The translations under genes and the position numbers were made by a program. DNA of 64,000 nucleotides, taken from positions 4,780,501-4,844,500 of the forward strand of contig NZ_AKVN02000001.1 in the NCBI RefSeq assembly GCF_000271485.2, read 5' to 3'. Below are positions 19,222-29,187 of this stretch, in pieces (within the stretch, counting starts at the first letter, position 1; every line of letters begins with the position of its first letter). The stretch comes from Pelosinus fermentans DSM 17108. Its GTDB lineage: Bacteria; Bacillota; Negativicutes; DSM-13327. Below the pieces are notes generated by a model. The model was not told the origin of the DNA, searched no databases, and saw nothing but the letters and a program-made list of their open reading frames with translations.

Positions 19222-20244
19222 ATGATCATTGACTATGCTGAACCTGGAATGATATTAGGGCAGGACGTTATAGACGAGTATGGAAAGCTTTTACTTGAGC
19301 AAGGAATTACCCTAACTGAAAGTTATATTAAACGCTTAAAAAAATTTGGCATTCATACCATTCGCATCTTTGACCAAGAAGCAACGCTGCTAAAACAGCA
19401 GCAAGTAATTCCCTCTGAATTGCGTACCGAGCTGTCTCTTTGCTTTCAGGCTTTGTCTTCACTGCAAACCAGCTTTCTGGCAAATGAAAAGCTTACTTTT
19501 TTATATTTGGATCAAATTGGTAACCTTATTAATAACATTATCGATCAAGCATCACAGCAAGCAACCACAATGATTAATACACAAATTTATTATCCCAATC
19601 AGCAAGAACTCGTTCATTCCATCAATGTCTGTTTACTTTCATTAATAACAGGCTTTCAGTTGAATCTGTCTAAGGATGACCTTTATGAACTGGCTTTAGG
19701 AGCGTTATTACATGACATTGGAAAAGCCACCCTTCCCCGTATCAACGGGTTATTGTTTGATAGTGCCAAATTGCATACATTATATGGACGCAATTTATTA
19801 TTGCGCAACAAATTATCACCGAAAATTGCACGAATTGTGGCCGAACACCACGAAGCGTTAGATGGTTCGGGACTGCCCTTGGGTCTCACTAACAATAAAA
19901 TTCATTTGTTTTCAAAAATTGTAGCCATTGCTAATTATTTTGATAAAGCGATCACAAAAGCCGTTATTGAAAACACGTCTCAATTAGAGGTAATTGAAGG
20001 AATGTTAGCAAAAAGCAATACACTTTTTGATGTGCATCTTCTTACTATATTCATCCATACGATACCAATCTATCCTGTAGGCAGTCTAGTCCTATTAAAC
20101 ACGAAACAAGTGGCCCACGTGACGAAAAATCATCAAAGCCACCTGCTGCGCCCTGAAATTAAACTCAATACAAAACTAGGCAAAGTGGTTGTCAACCTAC
20201 GGCAAGAACCCAATCTGGCTATCAGCAAAGTGATTGAATACTAA
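19222..20244 (+). CDS. HD-GYP domain protein, probable c-di-GMP phosphodiesterase
   Basis: 340 residues. An N-terminal domain of about 130 residues (DUF3391-like) has the motif EPGMILGQDVIDEYGKLLL. The HD core follows with HSINVCLLS, LLHDIGKATLP (metal HD) and the GYP-region HHEALDGSGLPLGL. The usual HHE..DGxGYP reads DGSGLP, a mild deviation. HD-GYP enzymes hydrolyse c-di-GMP to pGpG or GMP. ATG follows GGGAG. It is monocistronic, with a dispersed repeat just downstream. Confidence 0.85.
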   Translation: MIIDYAEPGMILGQDVIDEYGKLLLEQGITLTESYIKRLKKFGIHTIRIFDQEATLLKQQQVIPSELRTELSLCFQALSSLQTSFLANEKLTFLYLDQIGNLINNIIDQASQQATTMINTQIYYPNQQELVHSINVCLLSLITGFQLNLSKDDLYELALGALLHDIGKATLPRINGLLFDSAKLHTLYGRNLLLRNKLSPKIARIVAEHHEALDGSGLPLGLTNNKIHLFSKIVAIANYFDKAITKAVIENTSQLEVIEGMLAKSNTLFDVHLLTIFIHTIPIYPVGSLVLLNTKQVAHVTKNHQSHLLRPEIKLNTKLGKVVVNLRQEPNLAISKVIEY

Positions 20245-20280
20245 ATAGCGCTACATGTCCTTTTTAAAAATACAACCTTT

Positions 20281-20443
20281 TGAATCGCGAAGACGCGAAG
20301 AATATGAAGAACACGAAGAGCTAAAATATTGATCACAGAACCATAGAGAAAGGATAAAAACATCCTCTCAGCGTACACTCTCTGAGTTCTCTCTCAAAAA
20401 AAATCTTCGTGTTCTTCGTATTTTTTCGCGTCTTCGCGGTTCA
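20281..20443. repeat. dispersed palindromic repeat, copy 1
   Basis: Arms TGAATCGCGAAGACGCGAAG (from 20281) and its near-complement ending CGTCTTCGCGGTTCA at 20443. The 163-bp element contains an inner CACAGAACCATAGAGA / TCTGAGTTCTCTCT pair, a second version of the same design. Confidence 0.85.
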
Positions 20444-20507
20444 TTACTTTTTTATATAACTTTATGGTATAATAAAAACCATCTAAAAATCATAAAGTTG
20501 GTGCAAT

Positions 20508-22694
20508 ATGTTATATACTGATATTCCTATCGTAATCGCCAGGGAGCTTGCTATCAAAGTTCCTCAGGTAATTGCTACTATTAATTTATTAGACGAAGGC
20601 AATACGGTTCCTTTTATCGCTCGCTACCGTAAAGAAGCGACTGGAGAACTGGATGAAGAGCAACTTCGCACTACAGAAGAACGCCTGCAATATTTGCGCA
20701 ATCTGGTAAAACGACAAGAAGACATCCTTGCTACTATTGAAGAACAGGGCAAGCTGACCCCTGAATTAAGTGCGGCCATTATTGCCGCTACCAAACTGCA
20801 AGAGTTAGAAGACTTATATCTGCCCTTTAAGCAAAAGAAACGTACTCGTGCCCAAGTTGCCCGGGAAAAAGGACTAGAACCTTTAGCCAATATTATTTTG
20901 TCCCAACAACTGACAACGGGTACACCTCTTACAGTTGCAGCAGATTTTGTATCCCCTGAAAATAAAGTGGATACTGCTGAAGATGCCCTAGCAGGGGCTC
21001 TTGATATTATTGCTGAAATAATCAGCGAAACAGCCGATATTAGGGCCAACATGAGAAAGCAGCTATGGAGAACAGCCGAAATTCGTACAGAGCTGGCAGT
21101 AGCAGAGGAACTAGGTAAAGAAGTTCTTACTTATAAAGAATACAAAGAACCCGTTAACCGTATCCCCTCTCACCGTATTTTAGCAGTCAATCGGGGAGAA
21201 GATAAAAAACTACTCAAAGTAACCCTAGAAGCTCCACATGATACCAATATAGAATTAATCAATCGTCAAATCAGTAAAGGCACTTCTATTTTCAGCGAAT
21301 GCATCTTATCAGCAGTCACTGATGGTTATAAACGGCTATTATTTCCTGCTCTTGATCGGGAAATTCGCTCTCTTCTAACAGAGAATGCGGAAAAGCAGGC
21401 AATCCGTGTCTTTAGCCTTAACCTGCGCCAATTACTTCTCCAGCCGCCTTTTGCTGGACATACCGTCATGGGACTTGATCCAGGTTATCGCACAGGCTGT
21501 AAAATGACCGTCGTTAGCCCTACAGGCTCTGTCCTCACCACAAATGTCCTTTATGTGACCATGGGAGAGGGGCAAAAAGAAAAATCAGCACAAATTGCTC
21601 TAGAGGCTATAAAACAATATGGTGTAACACTCATTGCAATTGGCAACGGTACAGCTTCCTATGAAACAGAAGAATTTACAGCCGGGCTGATTAACACCCA
21701 CCAACTGCCAGTAAATTATCTAATTACCAATGAAGCGGGTGCTTCTATCTATTCTGCTTCTAAACTGGCAAAAGACGAATTGCCTGATTTGGATGTCACC
21801 TTGCGAGGTGCCGTGTCCATTGCACGACGAGTGCAAGATCCCTTAGCTGAATTAGTAAAAATTGATCCTAAGTCAATTGGCGTTGGTCAATATCAGCATG
21901 ACGTAAACCAAAAAGAACTGGGTGAAACCCTCTCTAACGTAATCGAATCTGCTGTAAATCATGTTGGCGTCGAGTTAAATACCGCCTCCATTGAACTACT
22001 AAAACATGTATCGGGCATTAATGCTACAGTAGCCAAAAATATCGTAGCTTACCGAGAAGAAAACGGCACTTTTAAAAGTCGGGCGCAACTACTTAAGGTT
22101 GCCCGTCTAGGACAATCCACCTTTATCCAATGCGCCGGTTTCCTTCGTATTCAAGATGGAGAAACGCCTTTAGATAACACTCCTGTTCATCCAGAATCCT
22201 ATAAGTTAGCAGCAGCTATTTTAGCCAAACTTGGTTTCTCGCCAAAAGATTTAAAAGATAAAACGACTCTGCAAACCATTCAAGAAAAAGCACTAAAAGC
22301 AAACGCTGCTGCTTTGGCAGCCGAGCTGGAAGCAGGCGAACCTACCGTTCGTGATATTTTGGCAGCACTAGCCAAACCCGGTCGTGATCCTAGAGAAGAC
22401 ATGCCAGCCCCTATGACCCGAAAGAATATTGTTAAATTATCAGAACTGACTGCTGGAACGATTGTAAAAGGCACTGTACATAACGTAACTGATTTTGGCG
22501 TCTTTGTAGATATTGGCATTAAGACCAATGGTCTCATTCATCGCTCAGAACTGAGTTATAAACCCTTTCGCCATCCGTTAGATGTTATTTCGGTGGGAGA
22601 TATTGTCGATGTTATGATCTTAAACGTAGACGAAAACCGGAATCGTATTGGCCTGAGTCTAAAACAGGTGGCAGCAGCTGGAGATAAGAAATAG
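20508..22694 (+). CDS. tex: Tex-family S1 RNA-binding protein
   Basis: 728 residues, normal for Tex. The N-terminal Tex domain (FIARYRKEATGELDEEQLR) is followed by the YqgF-like RNase H fold (MGLDPGYRTGCKMTVVS, about 320-450). Helix-hairpin-helix repeats come next (LLKHVSGINATVAKNIVAYR). The C-terminal S1 domain (about 645-715) includes TVHNVTDFGVFVDIG. Tex binds nucleic acid, associates with transcription and is required for toxin expression in some pathogens. The ATG at 20508 has only a weak ribosome site (GTTGGTG). Confidence 0.93.
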   Translation: MLYTDIPIVIARELAIKVPQVIATINLLDEGNTVPFIARYRKEATGELDEEQLRTTEERLQYLRNLVKRQEDILATIEEQGKLTPELSAAIIAATKLQELEDLYLPFKQKKRTRAQVAREKGLEPLANIILSQQLTTGTPLTVAADFVSPENKVDTAEDALAGALDIIAEIISETADIRANMRKQLWRTAEIRTELAVAEELGKEVLTYKEYKEPVNRIPSHRILAVNRGEDKKLLKVTLEAPHDTNIELINRQISKGTSIFSECILSAVTDGYKRLLFPALDREIRSLLTENAEKQAIRVFSLNLRQLLLQPPFAGHTVMGLDPGYRTGCKMTVVSPTGSVLTTNVLYVTMGEGQKEKSAQIALEAIKQYGVTLIAIGNGTASYETEEFTAGLINTHQLPVNYLITNEAGASIYSASKLAKDELPDLDVTLRGAVSIARRVQDPLAELVKIDPKSIGVGQYQHDVNQKELGETLSNVIESAVNHVGVELNTASIELLKHVSGINATVAKNIVAYREENGTFKSRAQLLKVARLGQSTFIQCAGFLRIQDGETPLDNTPVHPESYKLAAAILAKLGFSPKDLKDKTTLQTIQEKALKANAAALAAELEAGEPTVRDILAALAKPGRDPREDMPAPMTRKNIVKLSELTAGTIVKGTVHNVTDFGVFVDIGIKTNGLIHRSELSYKPFRHPLDVISVGDIVDVMILNVDENRNRIGLSLKQVAAAGDKK

Positions 22695-22741
22695 ATATAA
22701 GCTGCAAATAAGAAAATAAATTTATTCTCTTGTACAAAATG

Positions 22742-22780
22742 GCACAGGAATCTTTCGATTAACCTGTGCTATTTTCTATT
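22742..22780 (+). terminator. tex terminator
   Basis: GCACAGG (22742-22748) pairs with CCTGTGC (22763-22769), followed by TATTTTCTATTTT. Confidence 0.7.
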
Positions 22781-22832
22781 TTAAGTTGTTTGCAGCATCA
22801 TTTCGTACTTTAAGCGTGTTAATCATAGTAAA

Positions 22833-24224
22833 TTAGTAAATGCTGTTTTTCATTATAAAATCATACAAACGCAGAACACTTTGGTGAATTTCATCAACAT
22901 GTAAATGCCCATATCCTAACATCAGTTTATCGGAATGATTTCCTTTTCTAATGCAATAGTGCTCTATAGGATACACACGAATCCCAAAAGCTTGGCTTTT
23001 CGCAATAAATCCTTCATTAAAACAGACTCCTGGAATTTGCAGGACGAGATGCAGTCCCGATGTATCACCGAGCAAACAGACTTCTTTCCCAAAACACTGC
23101 AAAATTGATTTTAACAATAGTTGACGCTTTTCGCCATACAGTTGGCAAATTTTCTGTACATATTTATCAAGCTTTCTTTGACTTAAAAATTCTGCCAATG
23201 CAGCTTGTTCAATAATTGGATTTTGTACATCAAAATACTTCCGCAAATGAAGCCACTGGGCATGAAGCGGAGGCGGCAGCACCACGAAACCAACTCTCAG
23301 TGCCGGATACATGGTTTTGCTGAACGTGCCCGCATAGAGAACAGATTCACAGTCCATAGAATAAAGTGGCGTTATCGGCGCGCCTCCATACCGGAATTCG
23401 CTGTCATAATCATCTTCGATAATATAAAAATTCTGCTTCCGTGCCAGACGAATCAGTTCTGCCCTGCGTTCTGCGGGAAGAATTCCTCCAAGAGGGAATT
23501 GATGTGAGGGGGTAACATACACTGTCGAGAAATCCCAATTCTCTAGTTGTTCCGTTCTAATGCCATTTTCATCTACAGGAATACCTAAAAAGGGAATTTT
23601 TCTGTTTTTCAGAATTTCTATAATTCCCAAATGGCATGGATCTTCCACTGCAAAGGGCAGTCCTTCTTTTGATAACATTTGAACGAAAAGGTTCAGTGCC
23701 TGTGTGGTTCCCGTAGTGATAAAAATATCTTGGGGTTTTGCCAATATACCCCGCGTACGAAATAACCACTGGCTTATTTCTTCCCTCAAGGGTTCATATC
23801 CCGCCGTTGTGAAGTATCCTAAATCTTTGTCTTGCAGCTTTTCACAGGATTTATAAAGTAATTGATTCCACAGATAACGAGGGAAACAACTTACATCAGG
23901 CTGTCCTGTTTTAAAATCCGTGGAGAAAGATGGTTGACTGGTTTCATTAGCAATTGCTTTCGTATGGTATTTCTCCAGATACAGTCCCTCTTTCACCTTC
24001 GTAGGTGCTCCCTGACGGCTGACAACAAAACCTTCTGTAATAAGCATATCATAGGCTTCGCAAACTGTACTTCGTGAAACAGACAAATTCTTGGCAAGAC
24101 CGCGACTGGAAGGCAAAGCTTCCCCTGCAGTGATTTTACCTTCCAGAATCAGTTTTTTTATGGAATAGAAAAGTTGCCGTGATAATGAAATCTCCTTTTC
24201 CCTTTTCAATATAATATTCCACAT
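22833..24224 (-). CDS. MocR/PdxR-type regulator (GntR plus aminotransferase)
   Basis: 463 residues from ATG 24224, just after GGGAGGGTGT. An N-terminal GntR winged helix (about 1-75: SLSRQLFYSIKKLILEGKI, LPSSRGLAKNLSVSRSTVCE) is joined to a type I aminotransferase-fold domain (about 110-460). The PLP lysine is in GTFSKTMYPALRVGF. MocR proteins bind PLP and regulate a divergent gene. Here that gene is the EamA transporter at 24335, and operator-like repeats lie between them. Confidence 0.9.
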   Translation of the reverse strand: MWNIILKREKEISLSRQLFYSIKKLILEGKITAGEALPSSRGLAKNLSVSRSTVCEAYDMLITEGFVVSRQGAPTKVKEGLYLEKYHTKAIANETSQPSFSTDFKTGQPDVSCFPRYLWNQLLYKSCEKLQDKDLGYFTTAGYEPLREEISQWLFRTRGILAKPQDIFITTGTTQALNLFVQMLSKEGLPFAVEDPCHLGIIEILKNRKIPFLGIPVDENGIRTEQLENWDFSTVYVTPSHQFPLGGILPAERRAELIRLARKQNFYIIEDDYDSEFRYGGAPITPLYSMDCESVLYAGTFSKTMYPALRVGFVVLPPPLHAQWLHLRKYFDVQNPIIEQAALAEFLSQRKLDKYVQKICQLYGEKRQLLLKSILQCFGKEVCLLGDTSGLHLVLQIPGVCFNEGFIAKSQAFGIRVYPIEHYCIRKGNHSDKLMLGYGHLHVDEIHQSVLRLYDFIMKNSIY

Positions 24225-24234
24225 ACACCCTCCC

Positions 24235-24298
24235 ACTGGTATGTAATATATTCGCCATACTGGATATTTCGTTATACCAGTCTCTATGCTAGTATAAT
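24235..24298. promoter_or_regulatory. MocR operator/promoter region
   Basis: ACTGGTAT (24235-24242) and its complement ATACCAGT (24274-24281) flank a third half-site CATACTGG (24256-24263). TATAAT at 24293-24298 is the likely -10 for the transporter. Direct plus inverted half-sites are the typical MocR operator layout. Confidence 0.6.
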
Positions 24299-24334
24299 AA
24301 CACAGTACTTTATAGAGGTAAAGGAGCGTGGATT

Positions 24335-25252
24335 ATGGAAAAATTAAAAGGGCGCATCTATTTAGCCATATCTTTTGTACTTGCAGGAACGGCAGTAATT
24401 GCTGCACGGTTTGTGTCTGATTCTCTGGGGACCTTTACGATAACCGCAGCAAGCCTTCTTGCAGTGCTTATCATATTGCTGCCATTTTACATGTTACGAA
24501 TCAAGCAAGGGATTCGTAACATGAGCAAAAATGACTGGATCATGATTTGCCTGCAGGCATTTTTCGGTATTTTTTTATTTAGAGCCTTCCTTCTATTCGG
24601 ATTGCAAAACACCAGTTCAACAGAAGCTGGCGTTTTGATTGGCGCTGCACCGGTATTGACAAGTATATTAGCACGCACCATGCTGAAAGAAAAATCAAAT
24701 GCAAAAACCACAGGTGGTATCATTTGTGCTGTTTTGGGAGTTCTACTGCTTCAAGGCGCACAACTATCGAACCTTACAGCAGAACATGTATTGGGAAATA
24801 TGCTGGTAGTGTGTGCAGCAGCAAGCGAATCTCTATTCAATATCCTATCGCGTATTCACAGTTTGAGCGAAATAACCGACAATAGGGGTAAGATAGAACC
24901 AACCGTTCAGTCTCTGCTCGTGTCCGCTATTGCTTTTCTCTTTTGCATCATTCCTGCATCATTTGAATATCCCGTTTCATCTTTGCTATCACTTGACTTA
25001 AAGGGATGGGTATCTATTTTGTGGTATGGTTTGATCGTTACCATGCTATCTTACGTTTTGTGGTATGCTGGAATCAAAAGATGTACAGCCCATACCGCTG
25101 CTGCTTTTTCTTGCTTGATGCCATTTACTTCTATGCTGTTAGCCTTTTTGATTTTAGAAGAATCCGTCGAGACAATGCAATGGATCGGAGGATTTCTAGT
25201 TATCCTTGGTGTTATATTGCTAACCTATTCTCAGGCAGCAGAAAAAGGTTAG
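24335..25252 (+). CDS. EamA/DMT-family transporter
   Basis: 305 residues with about ten predicted membrane helices in two five-helix EamA repeats (ISFVLAGTAVIAARFVSDSL; the second from about 150). DMT proteins export amino acids or metabolites, or take up small solutes. ATG follows AAGGAGCG. Pairing with a divergent MocR regulator suggests export or import of a PLP-related or amino compound. Substrate unknown. Confidence 0.88.
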   Translation: MEKLKGRIYLAISFVLAGTAVIAARFVSDSLGTFTITAASLLAVLIILLPFYMLRIKQGIRNMSKNDWIMICLQAFFGIFLFRAFLLFGLQNTSSTEAGVLIGAAPVLTSILARTMLKEKSNAKTTGGIICAVLGVLLLQGAQLSNLTAEHVLGNMLVVCAAASESLFNILSRIHSLSEITDNRGKIEPTVQSLLVSAIAFLFCIIPASFEYPVSSLLSLDLKGWVSILWYGLIVTMLSYVLWYAGIKRCTAHTAAAFSCLMPFTSMLLAFLILEESVETMQWIGGFLVILGVILLTYSQAAEKG

Positions 25253-25280
25253 AAACGATTGAATTCTTATTCGAAATAAG

Positions 25281-25330
25281 AAAGACAAATCCACGGACAC
25301 CTAGGTAGGTATTCGTGGATTTGTCTTTTA
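25281..25330 (+). terminator. EamA terminator
   Basis: A perfect 15-bp stem (25281-25295 with 25314-25328), ending in CTTTTA. Confidence 0.7.
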
Positions 25331-25464
25331 CTGATACTACTGTCATTCGCTCTGTTGCCTTAATTTTGGTGTTTCTTCCTTAGTCAAACATTTGGGGCTC
25401 GCTTTCCAAGGAGAAATGGCAACGGGTGGTGGGCATTCAAACTGAGGAGATGGAAATCACTTTA

Positions 25465-25935
25465 TTACCTGTATCGCCCTTTATCTTTGTTCTTATATTT
25501 ATCCCATACATTACGAACCAGCATAACGACTCCACCAATGACCAATAAATTGAGTAACATACTGAAGATTCCAGACATACCTCCCATATGTCCACCAAAC
25601 AGGCTGCCAAATAAGCTTCCCGCTAAAAATCCGCCTCCGATCATACTGGCATTTCGCCAGAAGCCGCCAGTGGACTGTGATGGATTGCTTTGTTGTACAT
25701 CAGGTGTTGTCTGTTTTGCAGGAGCTTTGTCACCAAAATTGTTGGCAGGTGCCGAGGGTTTATAAGTGCCTCCCGTATTTCCTGGTGCTGCCGATTTACT
25801 AGTCGAACTGCTGGATGACGGTGCAGAAAATGATTTCGAACCAGAAGATGACCTAGACCCTGAGCTGCTTACTGCAGCAAAACATACAGTACTAAGAAAA
25901 ACAAACAGTAACGTAAATACTATAATCTTTCTCAC
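25465..25935 (-). CDS. Ser-rich secreted/membrane protein of unknown function
   Basis: 156 residues from GTG 25935; GGAGGAG lies about 12 bases upstream. A signal peptide (1-20, cleavage near CFA-AV) is followed by a Ser/Pro/Gln low-complexity segment (about 22-90). A Gly-rich hydrophobic hairpin (GGGFLAGSLFGSLFGG), a membrane helix (about 125-145) and a basic tail follow. It resembles the N-terminal half of Tim44-like secreted proteins but lacks the Tim44 domain. The upstream 89-residue gene ends 8 bp before its start, so they form one operon with the EAL-HDOD gene. Confidence 0.65.
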   Translation of the reverse strand: MRKIIVFTLLFVFLSTVCFAAVSSSGSRSSSGSKSFSAPSSSSSTSKSAAPGNTGGTYKPSAPANNFGDKAPAKQTTPDVQQSNPSQSTGGFWRNASMIGGGFLAGSLFGSLFGGHMGGMSGIFSMLLNLLVIGGVVMLVRNVWDKYKNKDKGRYR

Positions 25936-25943
25936 TGAAATCT

Positions 25944-26213
25944 TTACTCCTCCTTATGAACTTTCACATCTCCTGGAAAAGCATAAATAGCTGACAAATT
26001 AGGCAATTCTCCGCTTAAATAACGATCAATATCATGAATATCAACAAAGAAGGAACAATTCACTTCTAAGTATCCCTGTTCTTTATTTTTTGTCAGCGTT
26101 TTTAAGTGTTCCCGCAACTTGTGACACTCCGCTTCCGAAGCAGTAATATCTAGTGTTACCAATGGCACGCCATATTCCCGCAGTACATCTTGTAAACTTA
26201 TTCTTTCAGACAT
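25944..26213 (-). CDS. hypothetical protein, 89 aa
   Basis: 89 residues, soluble, mixed alpha/beta (VPLVTLDITASEAECHKLRE, YLEVNCSFFVDIHDIDRYL). ATG at 26213 follows GAAAGGGG. No family recognised. It lies 23 bp after the EAL-HDOD gene and 8 bp before the secreted-protein gene, so all three are probably cotranscribed. Confidence 0.6.
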   Translation of the reverse strand: MSERISLQDVLREYGVPLVTLDITASEAECHKLREHLKTLTKNKEQGYLEVNCSFFVDIHDIDRYLSGELPNLSAIYAFPGDVKVHKEE

Positions 26214-26236
26214 AATGATCCCCTTTCTTTACCTTA

Positions 26237-27457
26237 CTATAATGAACAAACCTCATCAGCCCAAGCTACTGCCTTTTTATAATCATTAGGAATATGTTCT
26301 TCCCCGATACCTAAACTAGCAGCACAAGTCATAAAAGCTTCCCACTGCGCTCTTTCATAGAATAACACCAGATGATAGATCTTGCCCAAATCATTATATT
26401 CTCCTAATAACGCACCTTTAATCTCTTCACTAATAGGCAGCTCAGCCATAATATCTTTGAGAGGCCTGCCAATGAAGACGTCAATTAAGGAAAACATCCC
26501 CATCATAAACAATTCTGACTCCCGCCCTTTAAATCCTACTCGTTCGGCAAGTAATTCAGAAAATTTTGCCCGTACTAACGAGGTAACAAGAATACCGTCT
26601 GTTTTATTATCACCAACTGTCCGCATAACAATTAGAGATACCCATTTAACAATCTCATTTTTCCCCATTAACACTAATGCATGCTTCACAGAGGAAATTT
26701 CATTTGTTAAACAAAAAGCTGCAGAGTTAATAAATCGCAACAACTGATAAGATAAGGCTAAGTCATACATAATAAATTTTTCAATTGCGTTAAAGTTAAA
26801 ATTTTCTTTATCCAGCTCCTGTAGTACTCTAAGAACCCGCAACTGATTAATTTTACTACTCGGAGCCGCTTTTCCTCTCAGAACCAGAGGCTTACTAAAA
26901 AAATATCCCTGAAAATACGAGTACCCTAGTTTTACAGCTTGTTCAAAATCAGCTCGCGATTCTACTTTTTCGGCTAAAAATTTAATGTTTCGTTCACCAA
27001 CGCTGCTCATAATCCTTTTCCTATCATGCCCAGTGGTGGTTAAAAAATCAACTTTTATAATATCAGCAATATCCAGCAGAGGCATAAACTTAGGGTGAAA
27101 GACAAAATCATCTAATGCTACTATATATCCTGCTTGTTTTAATTTTTCACAAGCCTTGATTAATTCGGCAGTGGGTTCCACCGTCTCTAATATTTCAATT
27201 ACGACTAACTCTTTAGGCAATAACAGAGGTATTTCCTTTTTTATCAGATTCTCTGTAAAATTAACAAATGCGCGTTTACCGCCAGTAAGAACATCCATAC
27301 CAATTGCAAAAAAACTGTTGCAGATTACCTCAGATGTCGCTTGATCACCATCAGTGCAAGTGCATGTGTTTTCATAGCTGTCTCGAAATAACAGTTCATA
27401 AGCAAAAAGTTTTTGACTTTTTGTGAAAATAGGCTGCCTCGCTACAAAAACATCCAC
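26237..27457 (-). CDS. EAL-HDOD signalling protein (YuxH-like)
   Basis: 406 residues from GTG 27457, nine bases after GAGGAGG. A longer frame to 27481 has no ribosome site. The N-terminal EAL-like domain (about 1-200) begins VFVARQPIFTKSQKLFAYEL, where the EAL signature is degenerate (YELLFRD). The HDOD domain (about 200-400) includes LSYQLLRFINSA. Such CdgJ/YuxH-type proteins usually bind rather than hydrolyse c-di-GMP and influence motility. Catalysis is unlikely. Confidence 0.85.
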   Translation of the reverse strand: MDVFVARQPIFTKSQKLFAYELLFRDSYENTCTCTDGDQATSEVICNSFFAIGMDVLTGGKRAFVNFTENLIKKEIPLLLPKELVVIEILETVEPTAELIKACEKLKQAGYIVALDDFVFHPKFMPLLDIADIIKVDFLTTTGHDRKRIMSSVGERNIKFLAEKVESRADFEQAVKLGYSYFQGYFFSKPLVLRGKAAPSSKINQLRVLRVLQELDKENFNFNAIEKFIMYDLALSYQLLRFINSAAFCLTNEISSVKHALVLMGKNEIVKWVSLIVMRTVGDNKTDGILVTSLVRAKFSELLAERVGFKGRESELFMMGMFSLIDVFIGRPLKDIMAELPISEEIKGALLGEYNDLGKIYHLVLFYERAQWEAFMTCAASLGIGEEHIPNDYKKAVAWADEVCSL

Positions 27458-27483
27458 TTCGTATAGCCTCCTCTGCCGCATAT

Positions 27484-27527
27484 ACCTTTTAAAACAAACC
27501 TTCCTAGAGTATATCTAAGAAGGTTTG
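27484..27527 (-). terminator. fakA terminator
   Basis: A 14-bp stem with one wobble (27495-27508 and 27514-27527), followed on the minus strand by GTTTTAAAAGG. Confidence 0.6.
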
Positions 27528-27541
27528 CCAACTTAAATTCC

Positions 27542-29155
27542 TTATTCAATACTAATAATGAAATCATAATGCGGCTGGCCACCTAAATATAATTCAATCT
27601 GGACAGCAGGCAAGTGGACTGCCAGATCATCTGCCAATACCTGTGCCTCCCCTTTTGTCAGGCTGGCACCATAATACAAGCTAACTACCTCATCCTCATC
27701 ATCTAATAAAAATTCTACCATACTGCGTAGTGCAGCACCTACATCATCCGCATCAACAATCACTTTGTTATCCTGCACGCCAATGTATTTTCCAGCCGCT
27801 ACCGTATGGCCGTTTACGACACTATCACGAACCGCCCTTGTAACCGCTGCCGCCTTTACTTCTTTACTCCGTGCTGTCATGCGAACTATGTTATCTTGTA
27901 AGGAAAGATTGACATTAAAAGCCACTAATGCCGCCAAACCTTGGGGCACATTGGTAGTGGGTACAATTTCCACTCGATTACCCAATAGTTTTTGTGCTTG
28001 ACCTACTGCTAAAAGAATATTTTTATTGTTAGGCAGAATAATATATTTTTCGCTATTCCCCCGATGCACTGCACCAATAAAATCTTCTACAGGCGGATTC
28101 ATAGTCTGTCCGCCCATAATAACAGTTGCAGCTCCCATCTGTTTCATGATATCAGCCAATCCTTGGCCCGCAGCTACACTAATGATAGCCACTTGGCTAT
28201 GCCCTGGCACTTCATCCAAAAATTCATGACGCTGCTGATGCTGGTCAGCCATGTTATCAATTTTTATGTCATGCAGCGTTCCCCAGGACATCGCCGACTC
28301 TAGCACCACTCCTGGACGAGCTGTGTGAATATGCACCTTCATGACATCGCTGCCCGCTGCTACGACCAAAGAATCTCCCATAGGGAGCAGATGTTTTCTT
28401 ACCTCAGCTGTATTGATGCTGCAGTGTTTCACTAAAAATTCAGTACAGTAGGGATGTGTAATATCGACTCCTGTATATTCAAGAGAAGCAACTCGCAAAT
28501 TACTGTCAAAATTAGCTTCAGGACCTGAAGACTCTCCACTCAGACCTTCTAAGCAACCGGATAAAAATACGATAAGCCCTTTGCCGCCCGCATCTACAAC
28601 TCCGGCAGATTTTAGTATTGGTAACAGGTCTGGAGTTTTTTCTAATTCTACTTCACCAGCTTTAATAGCTTCCGATAAAACATCCATAAAATCTAAACCA
28701 TCCCTCACCGCTCGGTGAGCCCCCTTGGCAATTCCTTTAGCCACGGTAAGAATAGTCCCCTCTACAGGTTTTGACACAGCACGATACGCATACAATACAC
28801 CATATTGAAAAGCTTTACCAACTTCAGATGATGTCGCTTGATCCTTACCAGCTAATCCTCTAGCAATACCACGAAAAATCTGGGATAAAATTACCCCGGA
28901 ATTTCCTCGCGCACCCATAATCGCACTATCTGATGCCCGCTTGCTCAAAGGACCGATGCCAACCTCGGGAGCCTCTTTTACAGCCTGGGCCACTGCTCTT
29001 AATGTTAATAACATATTCGTGCCAGTGTCGCCATCAGGCACTGGAAAAACATTTAAACTATTAATATGTTCATGCTCTCGCATAAACGTTTGATATGCTC
29101 CAAGTATCATACGACGAAAATCATTACCTGTAAGCCATTCAGTCTTCCCCTGCAT
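27542..29155 (-). CDS. fakA: fatty acid kinase catalytic subunit FakA (DAK2 domain)
   Basis: 537 residues. The N-terminal DAK2/DhaL kinase domain (about 1-205) has NVFPVPDGDTGTNM, the Mg-ATP Asp motif, and MGARGNSGVILSQIFRG. A middle FakA domain and C-terminal DegV-like region follow. FakA phosphorylates fatty acids bound to FakB so that they enter phospholipid synthesis through PlsX/PlsY. A DegV/FakB gene lies immediately upstream (32 bp), a complete two-gene fatty acid kinase unit. ATG follows TAGGAGG. Confidence 0.92.
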   Translation of the reverse strand: MQGKTEWLTGNDFRRMILGAYQTFMREHEHINSLNVFPVPDGDTGTNMLLTLRAVAQAVKEAPEVGIGPLSKRASDSAIMGARGNSGVILSQIFRGIARGLAGKDQATSSEVGKAFQYGVLYAYRAVSKPVEGTILTVAKGIAKGAHRAVRDGLDFMDVLSEAIKAGEVELEKTPDLLPILKSAGVVDAGGKGLIVFLSGCLEGLSGESSGPEANFDSNLRVASLEYTGVDITHPYCTEFLVKHCSINTAEVRKHLLPMGDSLVVAAGSDVMKVHIHTARPGVVLESAMSWGTLHDIKIDNMADQHQQRHEFLDEVPGHSQVAIISVAAGQGLADIMKQMGAATVIMGGQTMNPPVEDFIGAVHRGNSEKYIILPNNKNILLAVGQAQKLLGNRVEIVPTTNVPQGLAALVAFNVNLSLQDNIVRMTARSKEVKAAAVTRAVRDSVVNGHTVAAGKYIGVQDNKVIVDADDVGAALRSMVEFLLDDEDEVVSLYYGASLTKGEAQVLADDLAVHLPAVQIELYLGGQPHYDFIISIE

Positions 29156-29187
29156 TATAAAATCCTCCTACATAGAAATATCGCGAT